64,000 nucleotides of DNA from Alloprevotella sp. oral taxon 473 str. F0040 (GCF_000318095.2 NZ_KB290714.1:35298-99297); one strand, 5' to 3'. Positions 25,249-34,703 are shown, counted from the first letter of the stretch. Notes: generated by a model from the sequence alone, not told the origin. Translations and numbers: made by a program.

Positions 25249-25322
25249 TCGGGGTGACTGGACTCGAACCAGCGACCTCACGCCCCCCAGACGCGTACTC
25301 TAACCAACTGAGCTACACCCCG
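25249..25322 (-). tRNA. tRNA-Pro (anticodon GGG)
   Basis: The minus strand folds into a complete 74-nt cloverleaf. The acceptor stem is CGGGGTG/CACCCCG with discriminator A, the D arm is GCTC/GAGT and the T arm is GCTGG-TTCGAGT-CCAGT. The anticodon stem CGCGT/GCGTG closes the loop CTGGGGG, which gives anticodon GGG and reads CCC and CCU proline codons. CCA is not encoded. A terminator hairpin follows at 25204-25236. Confidence 0.97.
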
Positions 25323-25530
25323 ATTCTTTGGAGGAAGCAAGAAGCATTGCTGCATTCTTGCCGTTTGCGTTTGCAAAATTACGACGAAAATTCGGAATCA
25401 CCAAATTTAACGACACATTTTTATGATATTTCGTCCCCAAAGGCTTATACTCGATGCTAAAAGCCTTCAACATAACCTCTACAAATCTTATGATGCAAGT
25501 GACGATTAGCAAGCTTCCCCCCACAAAGCC

Positions 25531-26316
25531 TTACCAGTGCACTCGATAAGCAAGCCCTGTGGTGACAAACATGGGGTGCAATTTCATGCTCACCGTGGTG
25601 AAACCTGGTTGGAAGAGATTGGTGAAAATGTAGCGAGCTTGTAAAAACACGGACCAGCGACTTGAAACCTGCCAATCTGCACCTACTTGCCACCCGAATC
25701 CCCATCGTGCCATGTCATTGCTAAAGTCGTAGGTGGGAGCTTCTTCTGGAGATGCACCAAATTCAACCTTGCGTCCAGTGGGTTGATCGACACGGAGATA
25801 ACCATCGGTCACAGAACCTGTGAAACTTCTGTCGAAATACCATTCTACCACTGGCCCTGTGAAGAACGTACAGCGCGCAAGCGGTTGCCACTCTGCCTGA
25901 AGAGGAAGGGCAAAACCTTGTTGCGAAGCGCGTGTGTGATTGACACCGGAGAAATACCCTTCGAGGGTGTTGCCAGCTTGTACCACCTTCACTTGATAAG
26001 CTTTCACACGAGCTTCAGTGCGCATGCCGCGATCGAAATAGTGGATACCCACTGCTGCTCGCCATTGTGAGGAGACCTTCCGAGAGAAGTCAAATCCCCA
26101 GCTCAGACCATCGGTGGGATGGAAACGCTGAATTTCACGGATTTCTGCAGGTACCGGCACTGGAGTCATTCCTCCAATGGTGTATCCTAAATGTGGGGTG
26201 ATTTGCCAAGCGGAAACAGATGGGTGGGAATGCTCGGTATCTTCAGCATGTAGAGTAGGTGCAAACGTGAGTGAAAGACACAAACTGAGCAAACTCAATA
26301 TATAATGATTAGACAT
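25531..26316 (-). CDS. Outer-membrane beta-barrel-type protein, function unknown
   Basis: From the ATG at 26316 the product has 261 residues, with a clear signal peptide (core ILSLLSLCLSLTFAPTLHA). The rest has alternating hydrophobic and polar residues and aromatic-rich strands, such as WGFGWQVGADWQVSSRWSVFL, and ends VTTGLAYRVHW; a terminal aromatic residue is typical of outer-membrane barrels. No catalytic motif is visible. It lies 95 bp downstream of the PCMD lipoprotein gene on the same strand, so the two may act together in the envelope. Confidence 0.7.
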   Translation of the reverse strand: MSNHYILSLLSLCLSLTFAPTLHAEDTEHSHPSVSAWQITPHLGYTIGGMTPVPVPAEIREIQRFHPTDGLSWGFDFSRKVSSQWRAAVGIHYFDRGMRTEARVKAYQVKVVQAGNTLEGYFSGVNHTRASQQGFALPLQAEWQPLARCTFFTGPVVEWYFDRSFTGSVTDGYLRVDQPTGRKVEFGASPEEAPTYDFSNDMARWGFGWQVGADWQVSSRWSVFLQARYIFTNLFQPGFTTVSMKLHPMFVTTGLAYRVHW

Positions 26317-26411
26317 TGAACTTATGATATTAGAGCAGGGTAAAAACCAAGCTAAATTATACAGCTGCAAGTTATAATGAAATGAAAACTTCTCTTACTC
26401 TCATGCAGCGA

Positions 26412-27608
26412 TTAATAATCTATGCTGCAATCATCAATGATGAGCGTAGAACCTAATGCGCCTTCAAACTGCGCCCCATTCTTACTGGAAGAGAACACCA
26501 ACGCTAGACTATAACCACGCTTGGAAAGTAAGGGTATAGACAACTCTGTTTTATAGTCAAAAGGCACATCAAACGAAGCCCACCGACTCGTCTTTTCTAC
26601 TCCAGTAACCACAAAATTAGGCACCATAGCAACAGCAACGACCTGTGTATGCGTCAACACATTGCTACCATCCAAGACGAGGGCTTTTCCTTCACCATCG
26701 GTGTTCCGATAGATGACGGCATATACTTGCGGGAGGTCGCTCCCATCTGTCGAAGGGCCAGGGACTACTTTCTGCGATTTATTGAGATATTGTGCTCCAG
26801 GTTGCCATTTATAATATCCTTTGAAACGCAGTGGTTTTCTCCGAATCGGACGTCCAAACTGAGTAGCAGCAAGGGCATCTACCAAAGCCTTTTGCAGATT
26901 AAATGTTCCTACAAAGAGATTACCAGCGGCAATGGGTTTCCCCACCAGTTGCCCCAGATATCCAGTACTCATCGTGGTGAGTTTTACGGCCATACCCGAA
27001 CGGGCATCATCGGTAGATGTTGTGGGATATTCATGAGGTTTAGCCAAACTATTACTCAAGGCAAAGCCTGCATTTCCCGTTCCCCAAAAATCACCTAGTC
27101 CATTCTTGCTGTTTTGCGTGCCCTCAAGTGGCCAAACATAATACTGATGATGGCTTGCTTCTAACTGGGGATTATCAAAAGAAAACACGGGACCCAGGTC
27201 GGGAGCAGGAAGAAACTGTACAGTATAATAACGTTGATGGCGACCATCTTCAGAGGTCACTACATAGCGCACCACTCGCTGTGCACTAAACTTGGCGTCT
27301 TTCTCAGTAGCTAAGGCGAGATGCGCACCTTGTGAGAGACGAAAATCAAGTTTTACACTATCTAGTGTAGCCTCTTCAACACCATCGGCTAAATGAAAGA
27401 CGATAGCGGTGTCTTGTGAAAGCACATTGCGCTCAGCATCAGACAGATTATCAAACAAACGAACAGCCGCTACACCTTGCACACTCACATGCTCGATGTC
27501 GGCTTCCATGGAAGGTAGCTCCTCGGTTATGCAAGAAGTTAATGATAACAATAGAAGAGAACTGCTCAAAGCAGCTATAGTATGCGAAAACAGAACTGAA
27601 AATTTCAT
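26412..27608 (-). CDS. PCMD-domain (putative carbohydrate metabolism) lipoprotein
   Basis: The ATG at 27608 starts a 398-residue lipoprotein (lipobox LTSC). The N-terminal third is Ig-like: LPSMEADIEHVSVQG to RYYTVQFLP resembles domains that precede PCMD modules. The C-terminal two thirds match the PCMD pattern, with FWGTGNAGFALSN, a DDARSGMAVKLTT segment, GTFNL and the final LIIDDCSIDY. Such proteins are common in Bacteroidales and their function is not proven. A TACCTTTG box lies 36 bp upstream. Confidence 0.78.
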   Translation of the reverse strand: MKFSVLFSHTIAALSSSLLLLSLTSCITEELPSMEADIEHVSVQGVAAVRLFDNLSDAERNVLSQDTAIVFHLADGVEEATLDSVKLDFRLSQGAHLALATEKDAKFSAQRVVRYVVTSEDGRHQRYYTVQFLPAPDLGPVFSFDNPQLEASHHQYYVWPLEGTQNSKNGLGDFWGTGNAGFALSNSLAKPHEYPTTSTDDARSGMAVKLTTMSTGYLGQLVGKPIAAGNLFVGTFNLQKALVDALAATQFGRPIRRKPLRFKGYYKWQPGAQYLNKSQKVVPGPSTDGSDLPQVYAVIYRNTDGEGKALVLDGSNVLTHTQVVAVAMVPNFVVTGVEKTSRWASFDVPFDYKTELSIPLLSKRGYSLALVFSSSKNGAQFEGALGSTLIIDDCSIDY

Positions 27609-27644
27609 GACTACATTTGGATTACGCATCTGAGCGTACCACAG

Positions 27645-27652
27645 CAAAGGTA
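27645..27652 (-). promoter_or_regulatory. Bacteroidetes-type -7 box (TACCTTTG) for the PCMD lipoprotein gene
   Basis: The minus strand reads TACCTTTGCTG, 36 bp before the ATG at 27608. Confidence 0.5.
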
Positions 27653-27772
27653 CTATATTTTCGGATAATATTCACTGCATTTGTAGTGGCTTTATCAATC
27701 ATCTTTGAAGAAAAACAGAAAAAACATGCAGCAAAGAGGCTAAATCGAATAATATATATAATAAAAAGGTCG

Positions 27773-27780
27773 TATTTTTG
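27773..27780 (+). promoter_or_regulatory. Bacteroidetes-type -7 box (TATTTTTG) for the calycin-like gene
   Basis: TATTTTTGCAG lies 69 bp before the ATG at 27850 and fits TAnnTTTG. Confidence 0.45.
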
Positions 27781-27849
27781 CAGTTCATTATCTGCTAGTT
27801 GCAGAACTACAGACACAACTAAACTTTATTTACTCTTTATCTTAATTAT

Positions 27850-28428
27850 ATGAAGAAATTTCTACTCCTTGCTTTCGTGAGCCTCACTGCAATAGCAGGC
27901 ATGGCACAAACTACAAAGAACTACGAAGACCAGCTTTCTGTAGACAAAGGTGTGGGCAAGTCTTACACCGCTACCGTGGAGCGCACGGCAGAAGGCAAGT
28001 TCAATCTCACCATCCGCAACTTTTATTATAAAGCCTTCTTTGTTAATTTCGCCATCGGCAACATCGAATTGAAGGATATCCCTTACACAGTCGAAGGCAA
28101 GATCATCAAGTTTGAGGGCGACATCAAGGGAACTATCGTGCCAGGCGACGACAACAAAGTAAAGTGGCAAGGCCCCACTTTGATGGCAAATCCCCAAATC
28201 AAGATTTCGGGTAAGGTGGATAGCGAGAAACTCTATTTCACTGCTCAAATTTCTACTCCCATTGGCAATGTCACCACCGTGTTTGGCACGGAATCTCTCG
28301 TGACTTCTCTCGGACTCGCTCCACGTGCTGCAAAGGCTGATGTCATCTATAGCCTCGATGGTCGTCGTCTTGAACGCGCCCCCGAACATGGAGTCTATAT
28401 CCTTAATGGCAAGAAGGTCGTGAAATAA
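27850..28428 (+). CDS. Calycin-like secreted protein
   Basis: The 192-residue product has a signal peptide (core FLLLAFVSLTAIAGMAQ) and a single beta-rich domain (about 25-160) that matches the calycin-like family of Bacteroidetes. The last 27 residues, with IYSLDGRRLERAPEHGVYI then NGKKVVK, are a short C-terminal signature seen on many secreted Prevotella proteins and may serve as a sorting or anchoring tail. No ligand is known. The gene is divergent from the PCMD gene, with both promoters in the gap. Confidence 0.8.
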   Translation: MKKFLLLAFVSLTAIAGMAQTTKNYEDQLSVDKGVGKSYTATVERTAEGKFNLTIRNFYYKAFFVNFAIGNIELKDIPYTVEGKIIKFEGDIKGTIVPGDDNKVKWQGPTLMANPQIKISGKVDSEKLYFTAQISTPIGNVTTVFGTESLVTSLGLAPRAAKADVIYSLDGRRLERAPEHGVYILNGKKVVK

Positions 28429-28645
28429 GCATTCAAACCAAATCTATTAGATGTTTATCTCTAGGGAAAAGGATATAGATGCGTAATTCCTACCCTTGCA
28501 GTGCCTCTCGACACTTCAATCCTCCTTATTAGGCTAACGTCTAATTTCTTATGTTCAATGCTTATTCTGCGTTATTTATCGTTACTCTCTTTCGATTCCC
28601 CGCAGAAGTTCGTATTTTCGCTAAAATGTTTAGCTGTTGCAGCTT

Positions 28646-29290
28646 ATGAATAGACTACTCCGCATCATCCTTTTCTGTTGCACCCTCTTCTTGGGTGGAG
28701 CTGTATATGCTCAAGATGTTCCGAAAGATGTGCCCGAAATGCCCAAAGATACGAGCAAACTCAATGCAGCGATCTCCATGGATGTGGAGGTGGGTAAGGC
28801 ATTTTACAAAGGGGACAGCATCCCTCATGTCATCATGCCTACGGTGTATAAGTATCCTCCTATGGAGTTTAAGTCACCCCAAGAACGGGAACGCTACAAT
28901 CGCCTGGTTGCCAATGTAAAATACCTGCTTCCTTATGCAAAGACAGTGAGAATCATCATTGTCGAAACCTATGACTACGTGCAAACACTACCCAAAGAGG
29001 AACGCCAAGCACATATAGACAAGGTGGAGGAAAACCTGAAAAAGGAATACAAACCTGTGATTGAGAAATTGACACGCTCACAAGGCCGTCTGTTGGTAAA
29101 ATTGATAGACCGAGAGTGTAACCAAACGGGGTATCAAATCGCTAAAGCCTTCATCGGTTCGCTCAGAGCCAATGTATGGCAAGGATTCTCGTTTATCTTT
29201 GGTCTCAACCTCAATAAACACTACGACCCCGAGGGGGACGACCGTTTCACTGAGCGAGTGGTTAGAATGGTGGAAAGCCACCAGATTTAA
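28646..29290 (+). CDS. DUF4294 domain protein, exported
   Basis: The ATG at 28646 starts a 214-residue product with a signal peptide (LLRIILFCCTLFLGGAVYAQ). The rest matches DUF4294: GDSIPHVIMPTVYKY, the RLVANVKYLLPYAKTVR segment, LTRSQGRLLVKLIDRE, and the end HYDPEGDDRFTERVVRMVES. The family is restricted to Bacteroidetes and has no established function. It probably acts in the periplasm. A strong terminator follows. Confidence 0.87.
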   Translation: MNRLLRIILFCCTLFLGGAVYAQDVPKDVPEMPKDTSKLNAAISMDVEVGKAFYKGDSIPHVIMPTVYKYPPMEFKSPQERERYNRLVANVKYLLPYAKTVRIIIVETYDYVQTLPKEERQAHIDKVEENLKKEYKPVIEKLTRSQGRLLVKLIDRECNQTGYQIAKAFIGSLRANVWQGFSFIFGLNLNKHYDPEGDDRFTERVVRMVESHQI

Positions 29291-29331
29291 TATTGCAAGA
29301 TATACCCCTAAAAGCTCGAAGCTATCTACAT

Positions 29332-29368
29332 AAAGTGGGAGACGTTTCAACAACTCTCCCACTTTTTT
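29332..29368 (+). terminator. Terminator after the DUF4294 gene
   Basis: An 11-bp perfect stem (AAAGTGGGAGA with TCTCCCACTTT) with a 12-nt loop runs directly into a T-run, 42 bp after the stop. Confidence 0.9.
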
Positions 29369-29532
29369 TGCATTTCCACGAAGGGATTTACTATAAAACG
29401 AGATAGCAGACTATTTCAGTCTTACAATATCTCTTGGATACACCTACCACTTCTATACATTATCGGCACAATTCTTCACCAAGAACTACCGAATAATCAG
29501 ACAAACAAACAAATTATTCAGAATTAAAGTCG

Positions 29533-29540
29533 TATCTTTG
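29533..29540 (+). promoter_or_regulatory. Bacteroidetes-type -7 box (TATCTTTG) for ychF
   Basis: TATCTTTGTCC lies 25 bp before the ATG at 29566, an ideal distance for a short leader. Confidence 0.6.
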
Positions 29541-29565
29541 TCCACAAATATAAGATTTACAACTA

Positions 29566-30669
29566 ATGAGTTTACAATGCGGCATCGTAGGACTTCCCAA
29601 CGTGGGAAAGTCCACGCTTTTCAATTGCTTGAGCAACGCCAAGGCGCAGAGCGCCAACTTCCCTTTTTGCACCATCGAACCTAATGTGGGTGTAATCACT
29701 GTGCCCGATGAACGATTGGCAAAACTAGCCGAACTAGTGAAAACTACGAAGATTATCCCCACCACGGTGGAGATTGTCGACATCGCAGGTTTGGTTAAAG
29801 GTGCATCCAAAGGTGAAGGCCTGGGCAACCAATTCTTAGGCAACATCCGCGAAACTGATGCTATTATCCACGTGTTGCGTTGTTTTGACGACGGCAACGT
29901 GGTGCACGTAGATGGTAGCGTGGATCCTGTGCGTGATAAGGAAATCATCGACACTGAACTCCAATTGAAGGATTTGGAAACAGTGGAAAACCGCATCAAA
30001 CGCGTAGAAAAAATCGCACAAGTAGGTAGCGACAAAAACGCAAAGGTAGAATATCAAGTGCTTTCTGCCATCCGCGAAGCCCTCCTCGAAGGCAAGAACG
30101 CTCGCAGTGTGGAGTTCGACACCAAAGACGAACAAACGGCTGCTCGCAATCTTTTCTTGCTCACCTCTAAGCCCGTGCTCTATGTGTGCAATGTGGACGA
30201 AGGTTCTGCCGCAACAGGCAATGAATATGTGGAGCGAGTGCGTGAAGCTGTGAAGGACGAAGGAGCCGAAATTCTCGTTGTGGCAGCACAAACAGAAGCT
30301 GACATAGCTGAACTCGAAACCTACGAAGAGCGTCAAGAATTCCTCAAAGACGTGGGTTTGGAAGAAAGTGGTGTCAATCGTCTCATCAAGGCAGCCTATA
30401 AGATGCTTGATCTCGAAACCTACATCACTGCTGGTGAAATTGAAGTACGCGCTTGGACTTACAAACGCGGTTGGAAGGCTCCTCAATGTGCAGGTGTGAT
30501 TCACACCGACTTTGAAAAGGGCTTCATTCGTGCACAAGTTATCAAATACGAAGACTTCATCAAATATGGTAGTGAAGCAGCCGTACGTGAAGCTGGTTTG
30601 CTCCACATCGAAGGTAAAGAATATGTGGTGCAAGATGGTGACATCATGCACTTCCTCTTCAATGTCTAA
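29566..30669 (+). CDS. ychF: Ribosome-associated GTPase/ATPase YchF
   Basis: YchF (Obg family) binds ATP in preference to GTP and associates with ribosomes. The 367-residue product has the P-loop GLPNVGKST (8-16), the Switch II-like DIAGLVKGASKGEGLGNQFL and a C-terminal TGS domain (about 280-367, ending GDIMHFLFNV). The length is normal. lgt follows after a 77-bp gap made largely of TTAGACGTTAGA-type repeats, so transcription may continue into it. Confidence 0.97.
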   Translation: MSLQCGIVGLPNVGKSTLFNCLSNAKAQSANFPFCTIEPNVGVITVPDERLAKLAELVKTTKIIPTTVEIVDIAGLVKGASKGEGLGNQFLGNIRETDAIIHVLRCFDDGNVVHVDGSVDPVRDKEIIDTELQLKDLETVENRIKRVEKIAQVGSDKNAKVEYQVLSAIREALLEGKNARSVEFDTKDEQTAARNLFLLTSKPVLYVCNVDEGSAATGNEYVERVREAVKDEGAEILVVAAQTEADIAELETYEERQEFLKDVGLEESGVNRLIKAAYKMLDLETYITAGEIEVRAWTYKRGWKAPQCAGVIHTDFEKGFIRAQVIKYEDFIKYGSEAAVREAGLLHIEGKEYVVQDGDIMHFLFNV

Positions 30670-30675
30670 CTCAGA

Positions 30676-30746
30676 CCCTCTAACGTCTAGAGAAATCCAC
30701 TCGTGATAACCCTCTAACGTCTAACCTCTAACGTCTAATTTCTAAC
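30676..30746. repeat. TCTAACGTCTAA repeats between ychF and lgt
   Basis: Almost the whole 77-bp gap consists of CCCTCTAACGTCTA units (at least four copies in one orientation). They begin right after the ychF stop and end at the lgt ATG. No terminator is present in the gap. Confidence 0.85.
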
Positions 30747-31583
30747 ATGCTAGTCCACTGGAACCCCGATCAAATTGCCCTGCAAATCGGCCCTATCGCA
30801 CTGCGATGGTACTCCCTCTTTTGGACAATTGGTCTAGCCGCAGCCTATTATGTGGTACTGCGTCTCTATCGTCAACAAAAAATCTCGCAAGAAAAGTTTG
30901 ATCCTCTTTTCTTTTACTGCTTCCTCGGTATCTTGTTGGGAGCAAGACTAGGGCACTGTTTACTCTACGAACCCCAGTATTTCTTGCAACATCCGCTAGA
31001 AATATTCCTCCCCATGCGACAAGATGGTTTAGGACATTGGCATTTCACCGGATTTGCAGGATTAGCCTCTCATGGTGGAACAGCAGGACTCATGGCAGCC
31101 TTGTGGCTATATGTGCGCAAGACGAAAGTGCCCCTCCTTCGTGTGTTAGACAACATCGCCATTGCCACCCCCATCACTGCTTGCTGCATTCGTCTGGGCA
31201 ACCTCATGAACTCTGAAATTGTGGGTAAAGCCACAGATGGCACTTGGGGCTTTGTCTTTGAAAGACTAGGAGATACTTTTCCCCGCCATCCAGGACAGCT
31301 CTACGAAGCTATAGCCTATTTAATTTTCTTCTTCATCGGACTTTGGCTCTATCGCAAATACCCCAATAAGGTAGGTACTGGCTATTTCTTCGGATTCTGC
31401 TTGACCACAATCTTCACCTTCCGACTTTTTGTCGAATACTTCAAAGAGGTGCAAGAACCTTGGGAATTGCACATGCAAGACCTCATAGGCCTCAACCAAG
31501 GGCAATTGCTTTCTCTTCCTTTCATGGCGATTGGCATCTACTGCCTGCTCGGAGCTAAATTGCCTAAAGCCTGGAAAGGATAA
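30747..31583 (+). CDS. lgt: Prolipoprotein diacylglyceryl transferase
   Basis: Lgt transfers diacylglycerol from phosphatidylglycerol to the lipobox Cys of prolipoproteins in the inner membrane. The 278-residue product has about seven membrane segments. Family motifs are ALRWYSLFWTIG near the start, the GFAGLASHGGTAG segment with His and two Gly, the signature RLGNLMNSEIVGK (about 143-155) and RHPGQLYEA. This window encodes many lipoproteins that would be its substrates. Confidence 0.97.
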   Translation: MLVHWNPDQIALQIGPIALRWYSLFWTIGLAAAYYVVLRLYRQQKISQEKFDPLFFYCFLGILLGARLGHCLLYEPQYFLQHPLEIFLPMRQDGLGHWHFTGFAGLASHGGTAGLMAALWLYVRKTKVPLLRVLDNIAIATPITACCIRLGNLMNSEIVGKATDGTWGFVFERLGDTFPRHPGQLYEAIAYLIFFFIGLWLYRKYPNKVGTGYFFGFCLTTIFTFRLFVEYFKEVQEPWELHMQDLIGLNQGQLLSLPFMAIGIYCLLGAKLPKAWKG

Positions 31584-31770
31584 TTAGAGCAGAAAGTTAG
31601 TTTGCAGAAAAACGACAACTAATCTGCATGCTCTTTGCTCAAGTAGTCCATCTTTTCCTATTTTATTATTGCAAATCATTCATCAAAGACGCGAATACAT
31701 CCATCTAGATGTTACGTCCCCTAACGTCATCATCCTATATGTGTCTAGCGTCTAAATATCTTACCACGAT

Positions 31771-33447
31771 ATGAAAACTACCTTTTATGTTTCTGCTGCA
31801 GCACTCGCATTAGCAGCATTGACCTCTTGCAATGGCAAGTTGGGCGCACTTTCCGCTGACAACTTCACTGTGACTCCCTCTCCTCTTGAAACAGTGGGTA
31901 ATGATGTTCCTGCCACTATCAATGGCCGCTTCCCACAAAAGTACATGAAAAAGAAGGCTGTTGTCACTGTTATTCCTGAATTGCGCTATGCTGGCGGTAA
32001 AGCTGTAGGACAACCTGCTACATTCCAAGGCGAAAAGGTTGTAGGTAACGATCAAACCGTGAGCTACAAAGTAGGTGGAAACTATGTGATGAAGGCCAAC
32101 TTCCCCTACACTCCAGAGATGGCTTCTAGCGAACTCTATCTCACTTTCGATGCACGTGTTGGTAAAAAGGCTGTGACCATTCCTGCTGTTAAAGTAGCAG
32201 ATGGTGTTATCGCCACTTCACAACTCGTTTATCTCACTCTTGCTTCTGCCAACACAGCAACTGCAGCCGATGGTTTCCAACGTGAAATCTATCGTCAGCA
32301 GAATGCTCAAATCAAATACTTGATTAGCCAAGCCAAGGTGCGCACTAGCGAATTGAACACCACTTCTGTCAAGGACTTCATCAAAATTCTTCGCGACATC
32401 AAGGCCGATCAAAAGAGTCTTGCTCTCGACAATGTTGAAGTATCTGCTTACGCTTCTCCCGATGGTGCTTTGAAGTTCAACACTGGTCTTGCAGAAAATC
32501 GTAAGGGAAGTGCTCAGAAATATGTAAATGATCAGCTCAAGAAGACCAAGCTCAACACCAATGTTGATGCCAAATACACTGCTGAAGACTGGGATGGTTT
32601 CCAAGAACTTGTAGCTGCTAGCAACATCCAAGACAAGGAAGTCATTCTTCGCGTACTCTCTATGTACAAAGATCCAGAAGAACGCGAGCAACAAATCAAA
32701 AACCTCTCTGTAGCCTTCCGCGAGCTTGCTAATGAAGTTCTTCCTGAACTCCGCCGTGCTCGCCTCACCGTGAACTACCGCGTGATTGGCCGCAGCGATG
32801 ACGAAATTCGCGCTCAATATGCTGCTGATGCTTCTCAGCTCTCTGTAGAAGAACTCCTCTATGCTGCCACTCTCACCAAAGATGCTGCTGAGCGCAAGGC
32901 AATCTTCACTAAGGCTACTCAACTCTATCCACAAGACAAGCGCGCTTACAATGGTCTTGCTCAGTTGGCTTATGCCGAAGGCAACCTCACTGATGCAGAA
33001 AACGCTCTCGTTCAAGCCGCAGGTCTCCCTGAAGCCAACGCCAATGCTGCCCTCATCGCACTTCGCCAAGGCAATGTGAACGGTGCAGAAGCTCTCTTAG
33101 GCAAGGCACTCACCGCTGGCAACTACAATGAAGTGCTTGGCAACCTCCAAATTGCTCGTGGCAATTACGCACAAGCTGCACAAAACTTCAAGGGCATCAA
33201 CACTAATAGTGCTGCCCTCGCTCAAATCCTCAACAAGGATTATGTAGCCGCAGCACAAACTCTTGCTGCTGTGCCCAACGCCGATGCTCTCACCGACTAC
33301 TTGAAGGCCGTTCTCGCCTCTCGCACGGGTGAAGTAGCCCAAGGTGTTCAAGCTCTCCGTGCTGCTATTTCTAAGAATGCCAACCTCCGCGACCTCGCTA
33401 GCAAGGATCTTGCCCTCAAGACCATCTTTGCAGCCCTCAATCGCTAA
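31771..33447 (+). CDS. Lipoprotein with OmpA-like segment and TPR-like C-terminus
   Basis: The 558-residue product has a lipobox (LTSC, Cys20). Residues 30-160 are beta-rich. Residues about 220-340 include VEVSAYASPDGALKFNTGLAENRK, close to the OmpA peptidoglycan-binding segment with its Glu/Asp-rich turn. Residues 365-550 are alanine-rich helical pairs that resemble tetratricopeptide repeats. Codon use is strongly biased (CTC, GCT, AAG), which suggests high expression. It is likely an abundant outer-membrane lipoprotein that touches peptidoglycan, although this is inference. Confidence 0.78.
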   Translation: MKTTFYVSAAALALAALTSCNGKLGALSADNFTVTPSPLETVGNDVPATINGRFPQKYMKKKAVVTVIPELRYAGGKAVGQPATFQGEKVVGNDQTVSYKVGGNYVMKANFPYTPEMASSELYLTFDARVGKKAVTIPAVKVADGVIATSQLVYLTLASANTATAADGFQREIYRQQNAQIKYLISQAKVRTSELNTTSVKDFIKILRDIKADQKSLALDNVEVSAYASPDGALKFNTGLAENRKGSAQKYVNDQLKKTKLNTNVDAKYTAEDWDGFQELVAASNIQDKEVILRVLSMYKDPEEREQQIKNLSVAFRELANEVLPELRRARLTVNYRVIGRSDDEIRAQYAADASQLSVEELLYAATLTKDAAERKAIFTKATQLYPQDKRAYNGLAQLAYAEGNLTDAENALVQAAGLPEANANAALIALRQGNVNGAEALLGKALTAGNYNEVLGNLQIARGNYAQAAQNFKGINTNSAALAQILNKDYVAAAQTLAAVPNADALTDYLKAVLASRTGEVAQGVQALRAAISKNANLRDLASKDLALKTIFAALNR

Positions 33448-33468
33448 GCACACATCTATAGTCTAATC

Positions 33469-33501
33469 CACAGGAACGCAGCTCCAGTCTGCGTTCCTGT
33501 G
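33469..33501 (+). terminator. Terminator after the OmpA/TPR lipoprotein gene
   Basis: A perfect 13-bp stem (CACAGGAACGCAG with its complement) and a 7-nt loop begin 21 bp after the stop. The following ACTTTCTAT is only partly U-rich. Confidence 0.8.
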
Positions 33502-33576
33502 ACTTTCTATAATAACGCCTCGGTTTGTCTTCTTGCCCATCCCCATTTGTGTTCATGATGTTATCCACAAGGTGAT

Positions 33577-34587
33577 ATGAAACTTCCCCTCCTCTCTCTA
33601 TGCTTTGCCCTGCTCGCATTAGCCAGTTGCGGCCCAGACAAGAAAACCGCACGCTTGTCAGGAAAAATAGAAGGCCTCGACCAAGCTGCCCTCCTCATCT
33701 ATCCTGCCGATGCAGTGGAAGGTGATGGTGGTAGTCTAGACAGTATCAAGGTCAATCGTGGGAGTTTTTCCTACGATCGTCCCACCACCGTTCCACTACT
33801 CCTCACTTTGGTCTATCCCAACAACTCCTTCACCACCATCATAGCCCAACCAGGCAAGGAAGTCACCCTTTCTGGCGATGCCAATCGTTTGAAAGAAATG
33901 GAAGTAGTAGGCACAGATGAGAACAAGCAATTCACAGAATTTCGTCTTTCTGTGCTCAAACTGAGTGAGAAAGATGCCCAGATGAGAGCGGCCACCTACA
34001 TCCGCACACATCCAGAGTCATGGACTTCCGTTGCACTGCTCTATCACTATTTCGATCGTGTAGCATCACGCAGTGAACAACCAACACTCTCGCTCCTCGA
34101 TTTACTCAAAAAGCATCAACCCACCAACCAACAATTAGCGGCTATCGATGCTCGTTTGCGTCCGCAAGTACGCACTGCTATCGGCGGATTCCTTCCCAAC
34201 TTCACCGCCACCACATTATCCCAGCAAACCCTCCGTTCAGCTGACTTCAAAGGACAACCCACTCTGCTCATTTTTTCTGCAAGCTGGGATAGCCACAACT
34301 ATTATCTCCGTCAGCAACTCCGCAAACTCAAGTCAGCTAGAGGCAATCGCTTGCGCATCATCAATTTTTCCCTCGATGAATCACAACAGAAAGCCGAAGA
34401 ACGCGCTAAAAACGACTCCCTCCAGTCGGTCGTATATCTCAAAAACATGCTAGCCAATCCTCTCGTCAAAACTTTAGGACTGCGCTACCCCTCAGGAAAT
34501 ATCCTCACTAATGCCCAAGGCCGCATCATCGGACGAGACCTTCCCACTGAAGAACTCGCCGACAAAGTCAATGAACTATTACACTAG
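33577..34587 (+). CDS. Thioredoxin-fold lipoprotein lacking the CxxC active site
   Basis: The 336-residue product has a lipobox (LASC, Cys18), an N-terminal DUF4369-like beta domain (about 25-120), a helical linker and a C-terminal TlpA/AhpC-type thioredoxin fold (about 205-336; starts GGFLPNFTATTLSQQTL). Where TlpA proteins have WCxxC this protein reads W237-D-S-H-N241, so both redox cysteines are gone. The fold is otherwise intact, including LLIFSASW and a GNILTNAQGRIIG segment in place of the cis-Pro loop. It probably binds a partner instead of exchanging disulfides. Confidence 0.85.
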   Translation: MKLPLLSLCFALLALASCGPDKKTARLSGKIEGLDQAALLIYPADAVEGDGGSLDSIKVNRGSFSYDRPTTVPLLLTLVYPNNSFTTIIAQPGKEVTLSGDANRLKEMEVVGTDENKQFTEFRLSVLKLSEKDAQMRAATYIRTHPESWTSVALLYHYFDRVASRSEQPTLSLLDLLKKHQPTNQQLAAIDARLRPQVRTAIGGFLPNFTATTLSQQTLRSADFKGQPTLLIFSASWDSHNYYLRQQLRKLKSARGNRLRIINFSLDESQQKAEERAKNDSLQSVVYLKNMLANPLVKTLGLRYPSGNILTNAQGRIIGRDLPTEELADKVNELLH

Positions 34588-34630
34588 ACTTCATCTATTT
34601 TCTCTATAACAAGGACAAGAGTAGCCAGAG

Positions 34631-34653
34631 ATAAGCTAAACACTTTAGCTTAT
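34631..34653 (+). terminator. Small hairpin between the thioredoxin-fold and P-ATPase genes
   Basis: A perfect 10-bp stem ATAAGCTAAA/TTTAGCTTAT closes a 3-nt loop, 44 bp after the stop. It is AT-rich and lacks a U-run, so the call is tentative. Confidence 0.4.
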
Positions 34654-34703
34654 ACAGCAAAAAAACAATCAGCTCCCTCTCCTACTCTATCTGCCAATGC
34701 TTA

